Position numbers and translations under genes: made by a program
Notes under the pieces: model-generated
Told to the model about the DNA's origin: nothing
What the model saw: only the letters and a program-made list of their open reading frames with translations
Database searches by the model: none
Shown here: piece by piece, positions 1 to 11,060 of the stretch
Layout: the number at the start of each line of letters is the position of its first letter
Numbering within the stretch: the stretch's first letter is position 1
From: Nelumbo lutea
Lineage: Eukaryota; Streptophyta; Magnoliopsida; Proteales; Nelumbonaceae
Direction: 5' to 3'
Length of the DNA: 64,000 nucleotides
NCBI GenBank assembly: GCA_022828595.1
Contig: JAKGHH010000004.1
Span: 79,202,270 to 79,266,269 of the forward strand

Positions 1-2540
1 TATGTTTGAAAAATAAGAATTATTGTTAGTAAAGATAGAAATGACTAAAATACAAAGAAAAAAAATGAATTAATGTCTTAATCATAGTCCATTTTCCTGC
101 TTAAATAGATTAATGATTCAACCAGTAACCAGTAATGGAGAAATGCCACATACAACATACGTGCACTTCTACTAGTACCCTTAAATGGGAAAATGCCATT
201 CCACCAAAAATAAAACTGGACTAGCTTCTGATTCCACCCAACAAAAGAGACCCGACCCTTGTGGGTTTTGGATGCTTTGATGGCTTCCACTTTCCAAAAG
301 TCTCAACAAAACCAGGGACGGTGAGGCCCCAATACAACGTCACAAATTTCTGTCTTGATATGCTTTCCACAGGAATATTAATTAATGAACTAGTGGAATT
401 TGATGTTATTAAGCTTTGGACCAACAACTAATGAGGAGCAATTGAGATAGTTTAGTACGCAAGCCAAAGAAAGGGTAAACTAAAATGAACAAATAGCAGT
501 GGTGTCAACGTACGTTTCCGTGTAATTGGTTGGTGATAATGTGATATCTACGAGTAATTTGGAGCATTTTATTGATGGGCTAAGAATTAGTGCAAGTGAT
601 AAATTATATGTGAAGCCGTGGGCTGCCAACCAGGCATTGCGATGCAATATTGAATAAAGGGATCCCAAAGTTTGAAGGAAATATTTTAGAGAAGTAGAGA
701 GCAAGAATAATTGTCAACTTCTTCTATTTTAATCAATGGTTGATCAATATTCTTGTTCATCTCTCTATACTCTAATCACGGTCTCCATCTATATAACTAA
801 TTTCTTTATTTTCTTCCCATTTTTTTCTTATTTAAGTCACCTCTGAACTTGTTGAGTGTTCGTTTGGTTTGTGGGAATATTCTCATTCCTAGTGGAATGG
901 CATTCCCGATCCATTTAAGAGAATGATCATTTTGGCCTCCCGTTGGCCTCCCCTGAGAATAAGAGTCTCATGACTTAAACCCCCCAGACCCTATTTCTCT
1001 TTATCTGATGCCAACTCTTCTTGAAAATGAAGTTCAATTCTAATTTCCATCTGAATCAAACTGGTGGGAGAATGCAATTCTGATTCCAATTCTAGTCCCA
1101 GGCCTGAAATACGGGCTTAGGAGAAACCGGACCAGACCAGATGGTCAGACTGGAAAAACCGGGAACCGATCATCATTTTCCCTAAAAGCTGGATTTCCCC
1201 AAAAACCGTTGATTTTGGTTAGCGAACCACTGAACCGGGAGGTTAATTGTTCAAACCATTCAAACGGTTTTGGCCATTTTTTTTATTTTTTTGTCAGAAT
1301 GGGCCGAGCATTTGATTTGAATGATTGGATCATTTGACCCGGTAACCGGACCCGACTGATTCGGTCACCGAGTCAGTTTTAAAAACCATGTGCCAAACAG
1401 TTCTTCGCTTTCAAATAGATTTGAGCTCAATGTTTCAGAAGAAGAGGCAGCAACTCTCCATGTTAGCTCTCCCAAACAACCTTACCCATCCCTCCACCCA
1501 GAACAATTGAACTGGAGCAAATGGGAAGATGGAGAGAAAACAAAGAAAGGAGAGTGCAATAAAATAATGAAATGGTGGACATCGATAAGCAATCTCTCCA
1601 CGTTGTCAAATAACAGTACCAAGGAAAAGAAAAACATTATCCAATGGCATCGTCACTGATGTTTGAACGCATTGAGCTGGCAGCGGCCATCGATATTCTT
1701 TTTCTTTTCTCGGAGAGATGATTACTCATTAGCGGAATCATCTTCCCAAATTATTCTCTCCCATTCTCTCACAAACACGTTGACATGAAGCCCTTAGACC
1801 CGTGGAAGAAGACTCTGTTTTTCTTCATTTTGCAGTCGGGTAGAAGAAAAGGACATCAAAACATATAAATTAAAAGATGCGAACCAAAGAAGAAAAATTG
1901 CAGTCGTTCCTCTCAAATTCTCAATCACCAACCAAAAAACTGAGACTGTTTTCTTTCTATTCATTGATTTTTGCCTTCTCAATAAGGAGATCCATCCACC
2001 ACTTTGTTGTTTGATGCCATGTTTTACAGACCGACCGGCATTTCTGCTTCTGGGTCAGCACTTTACCCGTTCGGTCTGAGCGGATGGTCCGTTGCCAAAA
2101 ACCGTTGTCTGGGTTAAACAAATTAATGATTCGACAGCCTGAATCAATGGGTTGCTGACCAAGTCAACAATTTTGACAGAGCTAGTTGACTGACCGGTTT
2201 CATTTGGTCTGACCATCTGAGTCAAATATTGCTCTAAAGTCGAAAAGCTAACATTTCTCTTTTTAATTTGTTCTATGACATACCAAAATCGATGTCCCAA
2301 GTCAAAGTTTTTTCTGGCTCTATGAACCGTGATTGGCCTAAACCACTCCCTTGACTCGGTTGAACCATCCAGGTCAACCATGATTGAGAACACAAACTAC
2401 ACACTACCAACAAATTGCAGTTTGGGGTACCGTTTTCAACGAGCCTATACTTATCAGTACCCATTGCTTTGGCACGGGACCCACATCCAGATAGCAACAT
2501 ATTTAGGATATGGGACCCCGACTCACATGAGCATATACTT
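1..2540. other. intergenic, no gene recognised; degenerate repeats
   Basis: I see no convincing gene here. Short open frames exist but match no family I know and have no splice context. About 1108-1389 and 2025-2400 are rich in ACCGG/CCGGT and GACTCGGT-like motifs, as in the old terminal-inverted-repeat elements common in plant intergenic DNA; I could not define clean ends. About 2781-2875 is a CT-rich microsatellite followed by degenerate CTAA/CTAT repeats, just past the 3' end of the XTH gene. Confidence 0.4.
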
Positions 2541-2652
2541 GGGGTGTGTTTGCTTATCATGTCTGGTTTTGATTTCCAAAACACTTTTGCCGATGTCGAA
2601 GCTGTTTTTATTGTCTTACGAAGCAAAACCATACATATTACAGAACACACCC
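2541..2652. mobile_element. Tourist-like MITE, 112 bp
   Basis: The ends are inverted: GGGGTGTGTTTG at the left and a run ending AACACACCC at the right. The trinucleotide CTT flanks both sides (2538-2540 and 2653-2655), as expected for a 3-bp target duplication of the PIF/Harbinger type. The inner arms also pair partly. The related element at 9807-9948 supports the class. There is no coding capacity. Confidence 0.5.
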
Positions 2653-2881
2653 CTTGATTTTTTTTGTTTGAACCATTTTTCCTAATAAGGCGTAATTACA
2701 TTGTCTGAAAGGAGGAGGCCTTCTTGTAATCTGTACATTGGATAAACAAAAGCAAATCATACTTCTTTACAACTCTACTAACACATCTCTCTCTCTCTCA
2801 CTCTTTCTCTCTCTCTCTCTCTCTATATCTATCTATCTATCAATCTAACTAACTAATTAACTAACTAACTAACTGTGCAAT

Positions 2882-4406
2882 CTAGATGTCTTTGTCTCTA
2901 GCACACTCGGGAGGGATAGTAGGATACCTTGACCTATCAGTGCAGTAGTTATAGATAGTAAATTTCTTTCGGACCCATTGAAGTCTCCTGTATTGTTGGG
3001 CATCCAAGTCATAGAAGGCAATCTGATCCCACCACATTCTTCCATGGTTAGCACAGAACTGCAGAGACTGAGGTGAAGAGGCATCACAACCGTCTACATG
3101 GAAGGAAGAGTAGGAAGCAACAAAGGGTGCTTTGCTCCAATCAGTTTTCTCCAGTCCTCCCCTTGTAGCCCAGTCATCAGCATTCCACAAGCTTGAGTAT
3201 ATCTTCATGGGTTGATTGAATGGATATCTCACGCCCAGGTCTCCGTTGTTCTTGAATATCCTTATGGGCACGTTATCCACAAAGAATCTGTCATGTTTTA
3301 TATCTTCAGTAGTCATGGCGCCTCACTTGAATATATATAAACAACTTAACACAAAGTAATTAACCATGTTTTAGCTGTTGTTACAGCCTCCATGAAGAAG
3401 ATGAAAGAGGTGCGAATGTGATCATGAACTTACACAATCTGATGCATATTCCATAGGACAGAGTAGGTATGGAAGTCCTGGGCGGGATCAAACCAGAGGT
3501 AGATCCTTTGCTCTCTTTCTCCTTTCCCTCCACTGAACACATTGGTCTGCAAAATATATGGTTGGCCCGTCCTGTTCCCCAGGAACTCAAAGTCTATTTC
3601 GTCATGCTCTAACTTCTCCGACGAGAGCTGCCAAATTAATAAGAATGTAACAGTTCCAGAAACAATTAGTATTGAAAATGATGATGAGATTGCTTGGGGA
3701 TTTCATCACTAAATGAAACTAGGAAATATATCCATCACCTAGAAGCCTGAGCCTGATGACTGATGAGGCAGCAAATAATTAAATTGAAACTAGGCTTTAA
3801 GTTATATATTAGCTCAGTCATCTCAGACCTGAGATCTGATGTTGTGAACTCCTGCTGAAAAGTTTTCACCTTTGAAGATAAAAAAAAAATTGAAACTTAC
3901 ATAGAAAGCGGTGACAACTCCAGCGGAATCACCCCCAACCATTTTCATTCTCATACTGAAATGCCCGAACAAGAATGAGCCTCTTGATTGAAACCCGGTG
4001 CCTTGTCACACACAATTCACAAGATGGAAATTATAGTCTCAAATAGAACAATAAAAAAATGTAGACGGTCCATTTTTTATACTGCCATATGTTTGATACG
4101 TGTCCAATCTTATGTGTAGAGCACAGGCTACAGAGTTTGGCTTCCATCAGCAACCCTGTACACTGGCATCAAGTTTAAGAGTTGGGAGCAAGGGTCTTCA
4201 GATAATTAAAGTATACCTGTGTATTTGTCGAGAACCAGCTGAACCTGAGAACCGCCATTGATGTACTTAATGTAATCAGGAGCCCAAGTGGGTACATAGT
4301 TCTTCTGAAATGGCACGTCCACAGGCCTCCTAGGCGGTGGGCAGATGACCAATCCAAATGATCCGCATAATAAAAACACAAAAACAAATAACCCCTTAAT
4401 ACACAT
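2882..4406 (-). CDS. XTH: xyloglucan endotransglucosylase/hydrolase (XTH), 4 exons
   Basis: Wall enzyme that cuts and re-joins xyloglucan chains (GH16 family), secreted to the apoplast. Exons on the minus strand: 4406-4217, 4001-3901, 3627-3434 and 3287-2882. All introns have GT-AG ends and the joined frame is open for 296 residues, the usual XTH length. Residues 1-20 (starting [15 protein letters not shown]) form a signal peptide. The mature start [16 protein letters not shown] is typical of the large group I/II XTHs. The active-site motif [11 protein letters not shown] opens exon 3: E107 is the nucleophile, E111 the acid/base, and N115-R-T the conserved N-glycosylation site. Exon 4 has [13 protein letters not shown] and the XET C-terminal domain, ending [17 protein letters not shown]. 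An upstream ATG at 4668 opens a different frame and was not used. No disabling change seen. I do not assign a subfamily number. Confidence 0.95.
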
Positions 4407-5299
4407 CAAGTATTCAAGAAGAACAAACCTTGGATGTAGAAAGAGCACTAGTGTTTTGAAGAAGGGAGATGGGAATTTGCAGAGAGGGGGCCTGGCTTGC
4501 ATCTAAAAGAGGAGAAGCCCAAGTGTATAGATTATAGAATATGGGCTCTGGTGGGGTTTGTGGGGTGGGCTTGTTTTTCAATCTGGATGCTTGTTTAGTG
4601 CAGTACTGCAGTGTCAGTTGGGCTATATTAAAAACAGCAAGAAGGAGCAGAAAGTGGTAGGGACGCATTAACAGAGACTTGGGTTTGGCAAACCTTTTTT
4701 GTGTTCAGTCGAACTCGAACCTACAACGACTGACATAGTTAGCTAGCTTGCCGCTCTAGCAGAGAGATGCGTTGGCGCTGAGATAAATTGCCAAACTCAG
4801 TGATCCACACGTATCCCAGATAGAGCCAAGCTTGAAAGAGAGGAACCAATATTGAACAAACGAGTGAAGGAAGGAATCGGCATGCCCATGAGTCAATGAC
4901 CATGGATTGCAGCATTGCATGCGACTGACAGTACTAGCATTTCAATTTTCAGACTGAGTTATAACCATTATCTGTATCACATGGATCGATCTGCTACAAC
5001 TGGGTTACTCAGTCCGTTGTACACGTCTTGTTTGAAGCAGACTTAGCTTTGTCCATATCCATGTCCGTGACTCCGTTCATTTATCAGTCTTTACTTTAAT
5101 GGTGCCACCTTACCTCTCTTCTCCCAAAACACGTGGGGTGAGGGGAAAGTTTCTATTTTCCTCGTATTTGCTCTTTTTATATATATATTTGATTTGGGAT
5201 GATGCTGGGGTCTCGTATTTGCTTTTATATAATTTTTTGTTTTTGATTTTTGATACTCTGGTCGCCAATGCCGGTTTAGTCAAGTTGATCAATTCATGT
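4407..5299. other. XTH upstream region
   Basis: This stretch lies 5' of the minus-strand XTH gene and must hold its promoter and leader. I see no strong canonical TATA box. An AT-rich candidate lies near 4622-4634. An upstream ATG at 4668 starts an 84-codon frame ending inside the XTH first exon in another frame; it could be a leader ORF or chance. Otherwise no gene is seen. Confidence 0.35.
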
Positions 5300-5751
5300 T
5301 ACGGGTGTTCACAGTCTGGTTTGGTGCGGTTTCTTAAATCTCAGACAAAACAGATGGATTACGGTTTAAGAAATTTTCAAATGGAATCAAACCAGATGAA
5401 ACCATTTTATTACGGTTAGGTATGGTTTTTAATAAGGTTTGAGAATTTAGACCATTTTATGATTTTTTTGGGCTTAATGCAATTAGAAAGTCCAAATAAT
5501 TTCCCTAAAAATTAAAACTTTAAACTTTTATTTATACATCATATATATTCATATTATATTTATACATTTACATAATATATATAATTTTGGTTTACGGTTT
5601 AGTTTGATTTAAAATCCAATAAACCAAACCGAAACCGTAAACCTAATTTAGAAAACTACTAAACCATTTTTAGGTGTAAAACGAACCAAATTGTAAATTT
5701 AATTTGGTTCGATTCGGTTTTACGGTTTAAACCGTATAATGAACACCCCTA
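5300..5751. mobile_element. hAT-type MITE, 452 bp
   Basis: Inverted ends: TACGGGTGTTCA at the left and TGAACACCCCTA at the right. They are flanked by an 8-bp direct repeat ATTCATGT / ATTCATGC (5292-5299 and 5752-5759, 7 of 8 matching), which is the hAT signature. The interior is AT-rich with repeated GGTTTACGGTTTA-like blocks in both orientations. It belongs to the same broad TAGGGGTG-ended group as the elements at 10030 and 23820. Non-coding. Confidence 0.75.
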
Positions 5752-6118
5752 ATTCATGCCATCTCTCTCTCAAAATGCATGAATGGACTCCGCGTGATGT
5801 TGGGCATGAAGGAGAGGATTTGCTTAGCTAGATTCTAGGATGATCAATGATCATTCTTAACCCAGCCCGAAAAAATGGCCTGGGCCTGTATAGCAGTATA
5901 GGACAGAGTCTGGGCCTATATTTCAGGCCCATGATGCAGGTCAGGCCAGGCCCTTGGCCTAGGTTAAGCCCCTATACGCCCAATCGCCCAGACCAGACCA
6001 AGCCCTGCCCATTTCTGATGGTTTAAGTTGAAACGTTTTGACTTAAAAACACCTAGGGTACTAAACATTTCATATATAGTATGTATTCTTAAATGAATTA
6101 ATCTTCATTATCAGCGAT

Positions 6119-6543
6119 TAGGGGTGCAATTCGGGTTGGCCAGTTTAACATTTCACACTGTTTTGGGCTCAGGGTCAGGTTCATTCAAATTTTGACAAAA
6201 TCTAAGTTCATCCATTTTCTTTTTTTTTTTTTTTTTTTTTTTTTCGTGAGGCTATACAATGCAGGGTAGTCCATCCCCCTCCCCTTAACCCCCAACCCTG
6301 GAGGTTAGCAGGATTTGATCTCAAGTCAGGTCTGCTATAACGAAGTAGAGATCCTATCAATTGAGCTCAGTTGGTTAACATCGCAAGGTAGGCCTCAATA
6401 GAAAACTGTGAAGCCACCCCAATTCCCAAATGGGTTCATAAAAAATTTGTTTCGACTTAGTTTTAATCGAGCTCGAGTCTAATTTATAGGCTCATTTATT
6501 AATCGAGTCACACTCAAATAGTTACGTACATACACACATACAC

Positions 6544-6580
<37 letters not shown>

Positions 6581-6786
6581 TATATAATAAAAATGTTATA
6601 TATATAATATATTTTTTACATATAATAATAACTAATTATTATAATTCTTAATTTTTTAAATATTAAATATAATTCTTTTGTTTTTATAAAACATTTCTCA
6701 AATTGAACTCGAGCTTATGAGCTTTTGACTTTAGCTGAGCTCGAATAATTAGCTATTCGGCTCGGCTTGGCTCTAATCCACCCCTA
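6119..6786. mobile_element. degenerate hAT-type MITE with a nested SINE
   Basis: The left end reads TAGGGGTGCAATTCGGGT and the right end CTAATCCACCCCTA, a decayed inverted pair. Inner blocks rich in GAGCTCGAGC and GGCTCGGCTTGG are typical of this MITE class. I find no matching 8-bp target duplication, so the boundaries are tentative. A SINE-like sequence interrupts it at 6220-6381, and a (TAA)n microsatellite lies at about 6541-6576. Confidence 0.4.
6220..6381 (-). mobile_element. tRNA-derived SINE
   Basis: Read on the minus strand, it starts with a tRNA-like pol III promoter. Box A-like GAGCTCAATTGATAGG lies near 6355-6370, and box B-like GATCAAATC near 6312-6320, about 50 nt downstream. 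A short body follows, ending in an uninterrupted A tract (the T run at 6220-6244 on the plus strand). This layout is that of a plant tRNA-derived SINE. I could not define a target duplication, so the ends are approximate. Confidence 0.55.
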
Positions 6787-7370
6787 ATCTTTTCTCTCAT
6801 CTTATCACTTATTAGAGCTACTCCTAGATTTCTATGGATGGCTTTAGATAGATATTGCCCATAATTATATAAGTTGAATATATTTAAAAAATATATAAAT
6901 TCAATATTTTATATTTATATTTATGTTAAAAAATAAATTTATTATATGTATAGTATTTTTTTATTTATTTTAAACACAACAAAACGAATTCAAACTATCC
7001 AAATATAAAATATCGAATTTCGGATCAGATTCGGATGATTCTGGATCCGATCCATATCCAACCCAATTACAGCGTTATCCAAAGACAAACTACCGTCTAC
7101 ACACGAATTAAAAAGGAAACCTCCCAATCCAGCTTCAGATATGATTAGAGTTTGTGACAGAGAGTTGGATGCTGAGCTGGGTCATAGTAGGATGACAGAC
7201 GAGATGAGTGGCCGTTGTGGTGGACCCAGGTTAACCACAGAACTGTGAATGAAACAATTCGCCCTTTTAAGCTGTGAAGCACTGAAGCATAAAAAGAAAG
7301 AAAACCTAATTCAAGTTAAAAAGTAATACGTTACTAGTGATTTCCTTGTCTTGATCAAATAAATAAAACC

Positions 7371-7381
7371 TTATATATAAG
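7371..7381 (+). promoter_or_regulatory. TATA box of the SWEET-like gene
   Basis: TTATATATAAG lies about 80 bp upstream of the first ATG (7457), a normal spacing for a plant core promoter with a short leader. No other elements were assigned. Confidence 0.5.
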
Positions 7382-8067
7382 ATTCAATATGCTTGCTTTC
7401 CAGCTTTAATTTATTTTTCACAATTCACATCCACATCCACCACAGTCCACACAGAGATGGACGGTATCTCTCCCTTTGCCTCATCTACACCATGGGTTCT
7501 TTCCGACGAAAATATCAGAGTTATGCGCTTTGTGGTTGGAATTCTGGGTAGTTAATTTCTCTTTCAGGGAATGCTGCTTCTCTACTACTTTACACGGCAC
7601 CCATGTAATCAGATGACTAAACCCAGTTCCCTAAATGATAATTACTAGATGATTTTGATCAGTATTTCTCGCCTGATCGATAATAATTATTCTCTTGCAT
7701 CTTCGTCTTCACTCTGCAGACTAACTTTTAAGAGGGTGATAGAGAAGAAGAGCACACAAGACTTTTCCTGCATTCCATACATCGCCACCCTGTTGAACTG
7801 TTTAGTTTATACGTGGTATGGTTTGCCGGTGGTGAGCCACCAGTGGGAAAATCTCCCAGTTGTCACCATCAACGGCGTCGGGTTCTTTTCGAGATCTCTT
7901 TTGTCCTCATTTACTTCTGGTTTTCATCAACAAGAGAAAGGGCAAGTTTCTAGCTTCATGACCCAATTTACTCTTTGGCCTGTGTTTAAGGGTTAAACCT
8001 AAACACCGATTTCCAACCCTAAAAAGAATTTTTATTGATGATCTGGTATAACACCAAAGATTGGAAA

Positions 8068-8520
8068 TAAGGATGTCAATGGTATTCGAAAATCTAATTT
8101 TAAATTCGATAATTGATATAATTGAATTCAAATAATTTAAATATTTAATCGGTTAAATTCGGATATGACCTGATTCGATTCGATAAATATCTGAATTAGA
8201 TCGATTATTTAATTTTTATATATCATATATAAAATATTTTATATAATTTATATATAATAATTAAGTTATATAAATAGTTTATATATTTATATATTTTATA
8301 TCAATAAAATATTTATTTTATTTATTTATTAATTATCTAAAATAATTAAATAATCAAATTTAAATCGAATCAAGTATTTGAATATTTAATCAAATTCAAA
8401 TTCGGATATTAATTTTCAATATTTGTCGGATATTGAATCAAATTTGAATATCAGATTTTCTAATCATATTCCGATTTGAATATTATTGATTTAATTCAAA
8501 TTCATCCATTTACACTCTTA
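8068..8520. mobile_element. hAT-type MITE in SWEET intron 3, 453 bp
   Basis: The inverted ends are TAAGGATGTCAATGG and, reading in from the right, TAAGAGTGTAAATGG. Flanks ATTGGAAA (8060-8067) and CTTGGAAA (8521-8528) match at 7 of 8 positions. The interior is AT-rich with repeated AAATTCGAAT-like blocks. It lies inside the third intron of the SWEET-like gene. Non-coding. Confidence 0.65.
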
Positions 8521-8599
8521 CTTGGAAACCCCATTCCTTACCTACCTCCATTTATTTTCTCCCAATGGACCTGTCTGGTGATAAACCCACATCCCACTG

Positions 8600-9065
8600 C
8601 AAACATGGGCCGGGTTGAAATTGAAAATATGAAGCCACCCCTAACTTCGGGTTGAGGTTTTGGAAAACCCTAATCAACCCAAAACTCGCAACCAATGGGC
8701 TGCCAACGGGTTGAAACAGGATAGAATCAGAACCGATCTGACAAAAAAATTAAGGAATTGGAATCGAATCAGACTTGATGATTTTAGACCCAGAACCGGA
8801 TTGATTGATTAGTTGGACAATCAGGTCTGATTCAATTATAATAAAATTACTGAAAACTAATAATGATCCAGAACGGAACTGATTGATAATGTATGTATAT
8901 ATGTATAATGATGATTTGGGATTGGGTAGAGTTGGTTCCAAAGTAATAAGGATTGGGACAATAATTTAGGAACCAATACTGACTCATCGGTGCAGATCGT
9001 GGAATAAGAACCGGCCCAATTGATTTGCATCTATTGGATTGGACCCGACCCTTTGACAGCCTTAT
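8600..9065. repeat. degenerate repeat, remainder of SWEET intron 3
   Basis: Stretches such as GGAATTGGAATCGAATCAG and CCCGACCCTTTGACAGCC recur in related form at about 55.7-56.2 kb (GTTGGGTTGGACAGCC). This suggests two decayed copies of one non-coding element. Ends not resolved. Confidence 0.35.
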
Positions 9066-9280
9066 ACACACTAGCGCAACATTAATTACAGCTCGATCAA
9101 GCGATCAAAATTTACAAACCTCTACTTGCTTTGGCAATACATGTTTCTGTATCAGACCAAATCTTCTATCTGATTAGATTGGAGAGAAGTCCATGGAGTT
9201 CATAATGTGTTTTGGCAACTACTACTTGTTTCTTTACTAAGCATTCTCTTCAATTATACACACTAGAATTGTTCACATGA

Positions 9281-9437
9281 ATGTTGTAAGACTCAAACCA
9301 GACTAAAAACCAGAATGTTCTATAGGTCCCGGTTTTATTGGTTGGTGATTAACTCCATAAAAACCATGATTTAAGGGCCACCGATCGTCGATTTTTATGG
9401 TCCAACCATCCGACCTGGGCTGGGTCTTACAACATTG
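9281..9437. mobile_element. Mutator-type MITE in SWEET intron 3
   Basis: The ends are inverted: ATGTTGTAAGACTCA at the left and GGGTCTTACAACAT at the right. A 10-bp direct repeat GTTCACATGA flanks both sides (9271-9280 and 9438-9447). A 9-10-bp duplication points to a Mutator-like source. It is 157 bp and non-coding. Confidence 0.65.
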
Positions 9438-9806
9438 GTTCACATGATCAATTACTTTTGCTGCCTGCATGTATATATACGTATGTTAATTATATTCCAA
9501 TATTAAGTTTTAATGAGAATTTTATTTTAATGGTGCAGAATATTTTTTGTTTGATAATGCTACCAGCCATCATCATGTTTTGCTCTGGTATGATAGTCTT
9601 GACTTTTGCATTGCATGATCGCCATTACCGCAAAGCCATTGTTGGGGGTATGGGATTACTGCTCTCTATTACAATGTATGATTCTCCACTGGTGGCTGTG
9701 GTGAGTCATTTTCTTTTTCTTTTTCTGTCTAATTTATCCTCTATCTATTATCTTCTAGTTCATCCTTATTGTCCCAAGTTAATTCTTCAAATGCAGAATT
9801 TACTAA

Positions 9807-9948
9807 GGGGGTGTTTGTATGCTTTTGCTATTAAAAAAAAAAAACCAAAACTTCTATAATAATAAAAGCAATATGATTAATAATGCTCCAATGCAGCAAT
9901 TTTTTTTTGTTTTGAAAAATAAAATCATACATATTAACAAACACCCCA
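9807..9948. mobile_element. Tourist-type MITE in SWEET intron 4, 142 bp
   Basis: The left end is GGGGGTGTTTGTATG; the right end is inverted, AACAAACACCCCA. TAA flanks both sides (9804-9806 and 9949-9951), the standard PIF/Harbinger target duplication. It sits about 100 bp after the exon 4 donor. Non-coding. Confidence 0.7.
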
Positions 9949-10029
9949 TAAATTAATGCAATTTATCCATTATTATTCTGAAATTAGGAACTCAGTTCAA
10001 TCCCAAAATCCGGAATGCAATTTTTAGGC

Positions 10030-10554
10030 TAGGGGTGCTCACGGTCGGCGGGCCTTTTTTTGTAACTGAACCAGTACTACCGGTTTTCGGAAAACCAATA
10101 ATCGAAACTGAACCAAAGCCAATCAATAACCGGTTGACCAGTTCGGTTAACCATTGGTTTGGTTCGTTGGTTTCTCGGTTTTTTAATTTTTACAATATAT
10201 AATAAAAATTATAAAATATATATATATAATATTATATTTTAAATAATAAATAATATATCATATATTATAAATATATATTTATATATAATGCATATTTATT
10301 AATTTATAATATATAAAAATATATAATATATATATAATATACATAAATATATGTAAAATAAAATATATAAAAATATATGTATACTAGTCAATTCGATTAA
10401 CTGCCGATTTTTTATATTAATTAACCAAAACTGAACCAATACCTTCAGTTTTTTAAAAACATCGAACTGAAACCGAACCGGTCAATTCGGTTAACTGATT
10501 TTTCGGTCCGGTTTTAGTTGATTCGATTTTTTGATTTTTTTTTGCTCACCCCTA
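10030..10554. mobile_element. hAT-type MITE in SWEET intron 4, 525 bp
   Basis: Ends are TAGGGGTGCTCAC and GCTCACCCCTA. The interior has ACCGGTT/AACCGGT blocks near both ends and an AT-rich core. It is clearly homologous to the element at 23820-24305 across its length. Flanking bases share TTTAGG but are not a clean 8-bp duplication, so this copy is older. The right end lies about 105 bp before exon 5. Confidence 0.75.
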
Positions 10555-11060
10555 TTTAGGATATTCTGATGATATGATGACTATTTCACTGTATCAATCA
10601 TTATTATTATTATTTTTTCCGAATGAACTCTTAACTCTACTATGTAAAATGTAAATACAGAAGCAAGTGATCCAAACAGAGAGTGTGGAATTTATGCCCT
10701 TTTACTTGTCCTTCTTTTCATTCCTCACAAGTTCACTTTGGATGGAATATGGTCTACTTGGCCCTGATCTTCTGCTAGCGGTTTGTAATTGACATCGACT
10801 TCATTTTATCTGCTTCAACACCTTCAACTCTAGAGAAGTACTAGGGAGTATAAACCTCCATTAGTAACCACTAACCAGGTCTTATAATTTTTGTTCTGCA
10901 GTCCCCAAATCTGCTAGGCTGCCCATTAGGCATCCTCCAGCTTCTCCTACATTGTAAGTACAGGAAAAGGATGAGAATAGTTGAAGAACATTACAAGATT
11001 GATTTAGAGCAGAATTCAGAAAATTTTCAATGTCGTCACCCTTCGATCAGAAAGGTCTAA

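Larger units (their letters stand above)
7457..11060 (+). pseudogene. SWEET3-like: SWEET3-like sugar transporter, probably inactive
   Basis: SWEETs are seven-helix sugar uniporters made of two MtN3 repeats. All six family exons are recognisable: 7457-7547, 7568-7604, 7720-7941, 9539-9700, 10661-10780 and 10902-11060 (about 253 residues joined). Diagnostic pieces include NAASLLLY, KKSTQDFSCIPY, LNCLVYTWYGLPVVSHQWEN, TFALHDRHYRKAIVG, EFMPFYLSFFSFLTSSLW and SPNLLGCPLGILQL. Two lesions stand out. Intron 1 (7548-7567) is only 20 nt, with GT and AG ends, and if retained it gives a stop after ILG. After INGVG in exon 3 (about 7881) one base is missing relative to the family: the next residues (EISFVLIYFWFSS) appear only in the +1 frame. 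Exon 3 fits only if it ends at a GC donor (7942-7943). Exons 4-6 are intact. It could still be a recent pseudogene, or the lesions could be assembly errors. Confidence 0.8.

Noticed and set aside
1390..1659. 89-codon plus-strand frame
   Set aside because: Low-information sequence, no family resemblance, in a repeat-rich stretch without promoter or splice context.
4414..4668. Minus-strand frame with a signal-peptide-like start upstream of XTH
   Set aside because: It is not in frame with the XTH exon and the mature XTH follows a good signal peptide starting at 4406. At most it is a leader ORF.
6355..6381. tRNA-like box A sequence (GAGCTCAGTTGGTTA) on the plus strand
   Set aside because: No box B or cloverleaf follows on the plus strand. 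Box B and the A tail lie on the minus strand, so it is a SINE head, not a tRNA gene.
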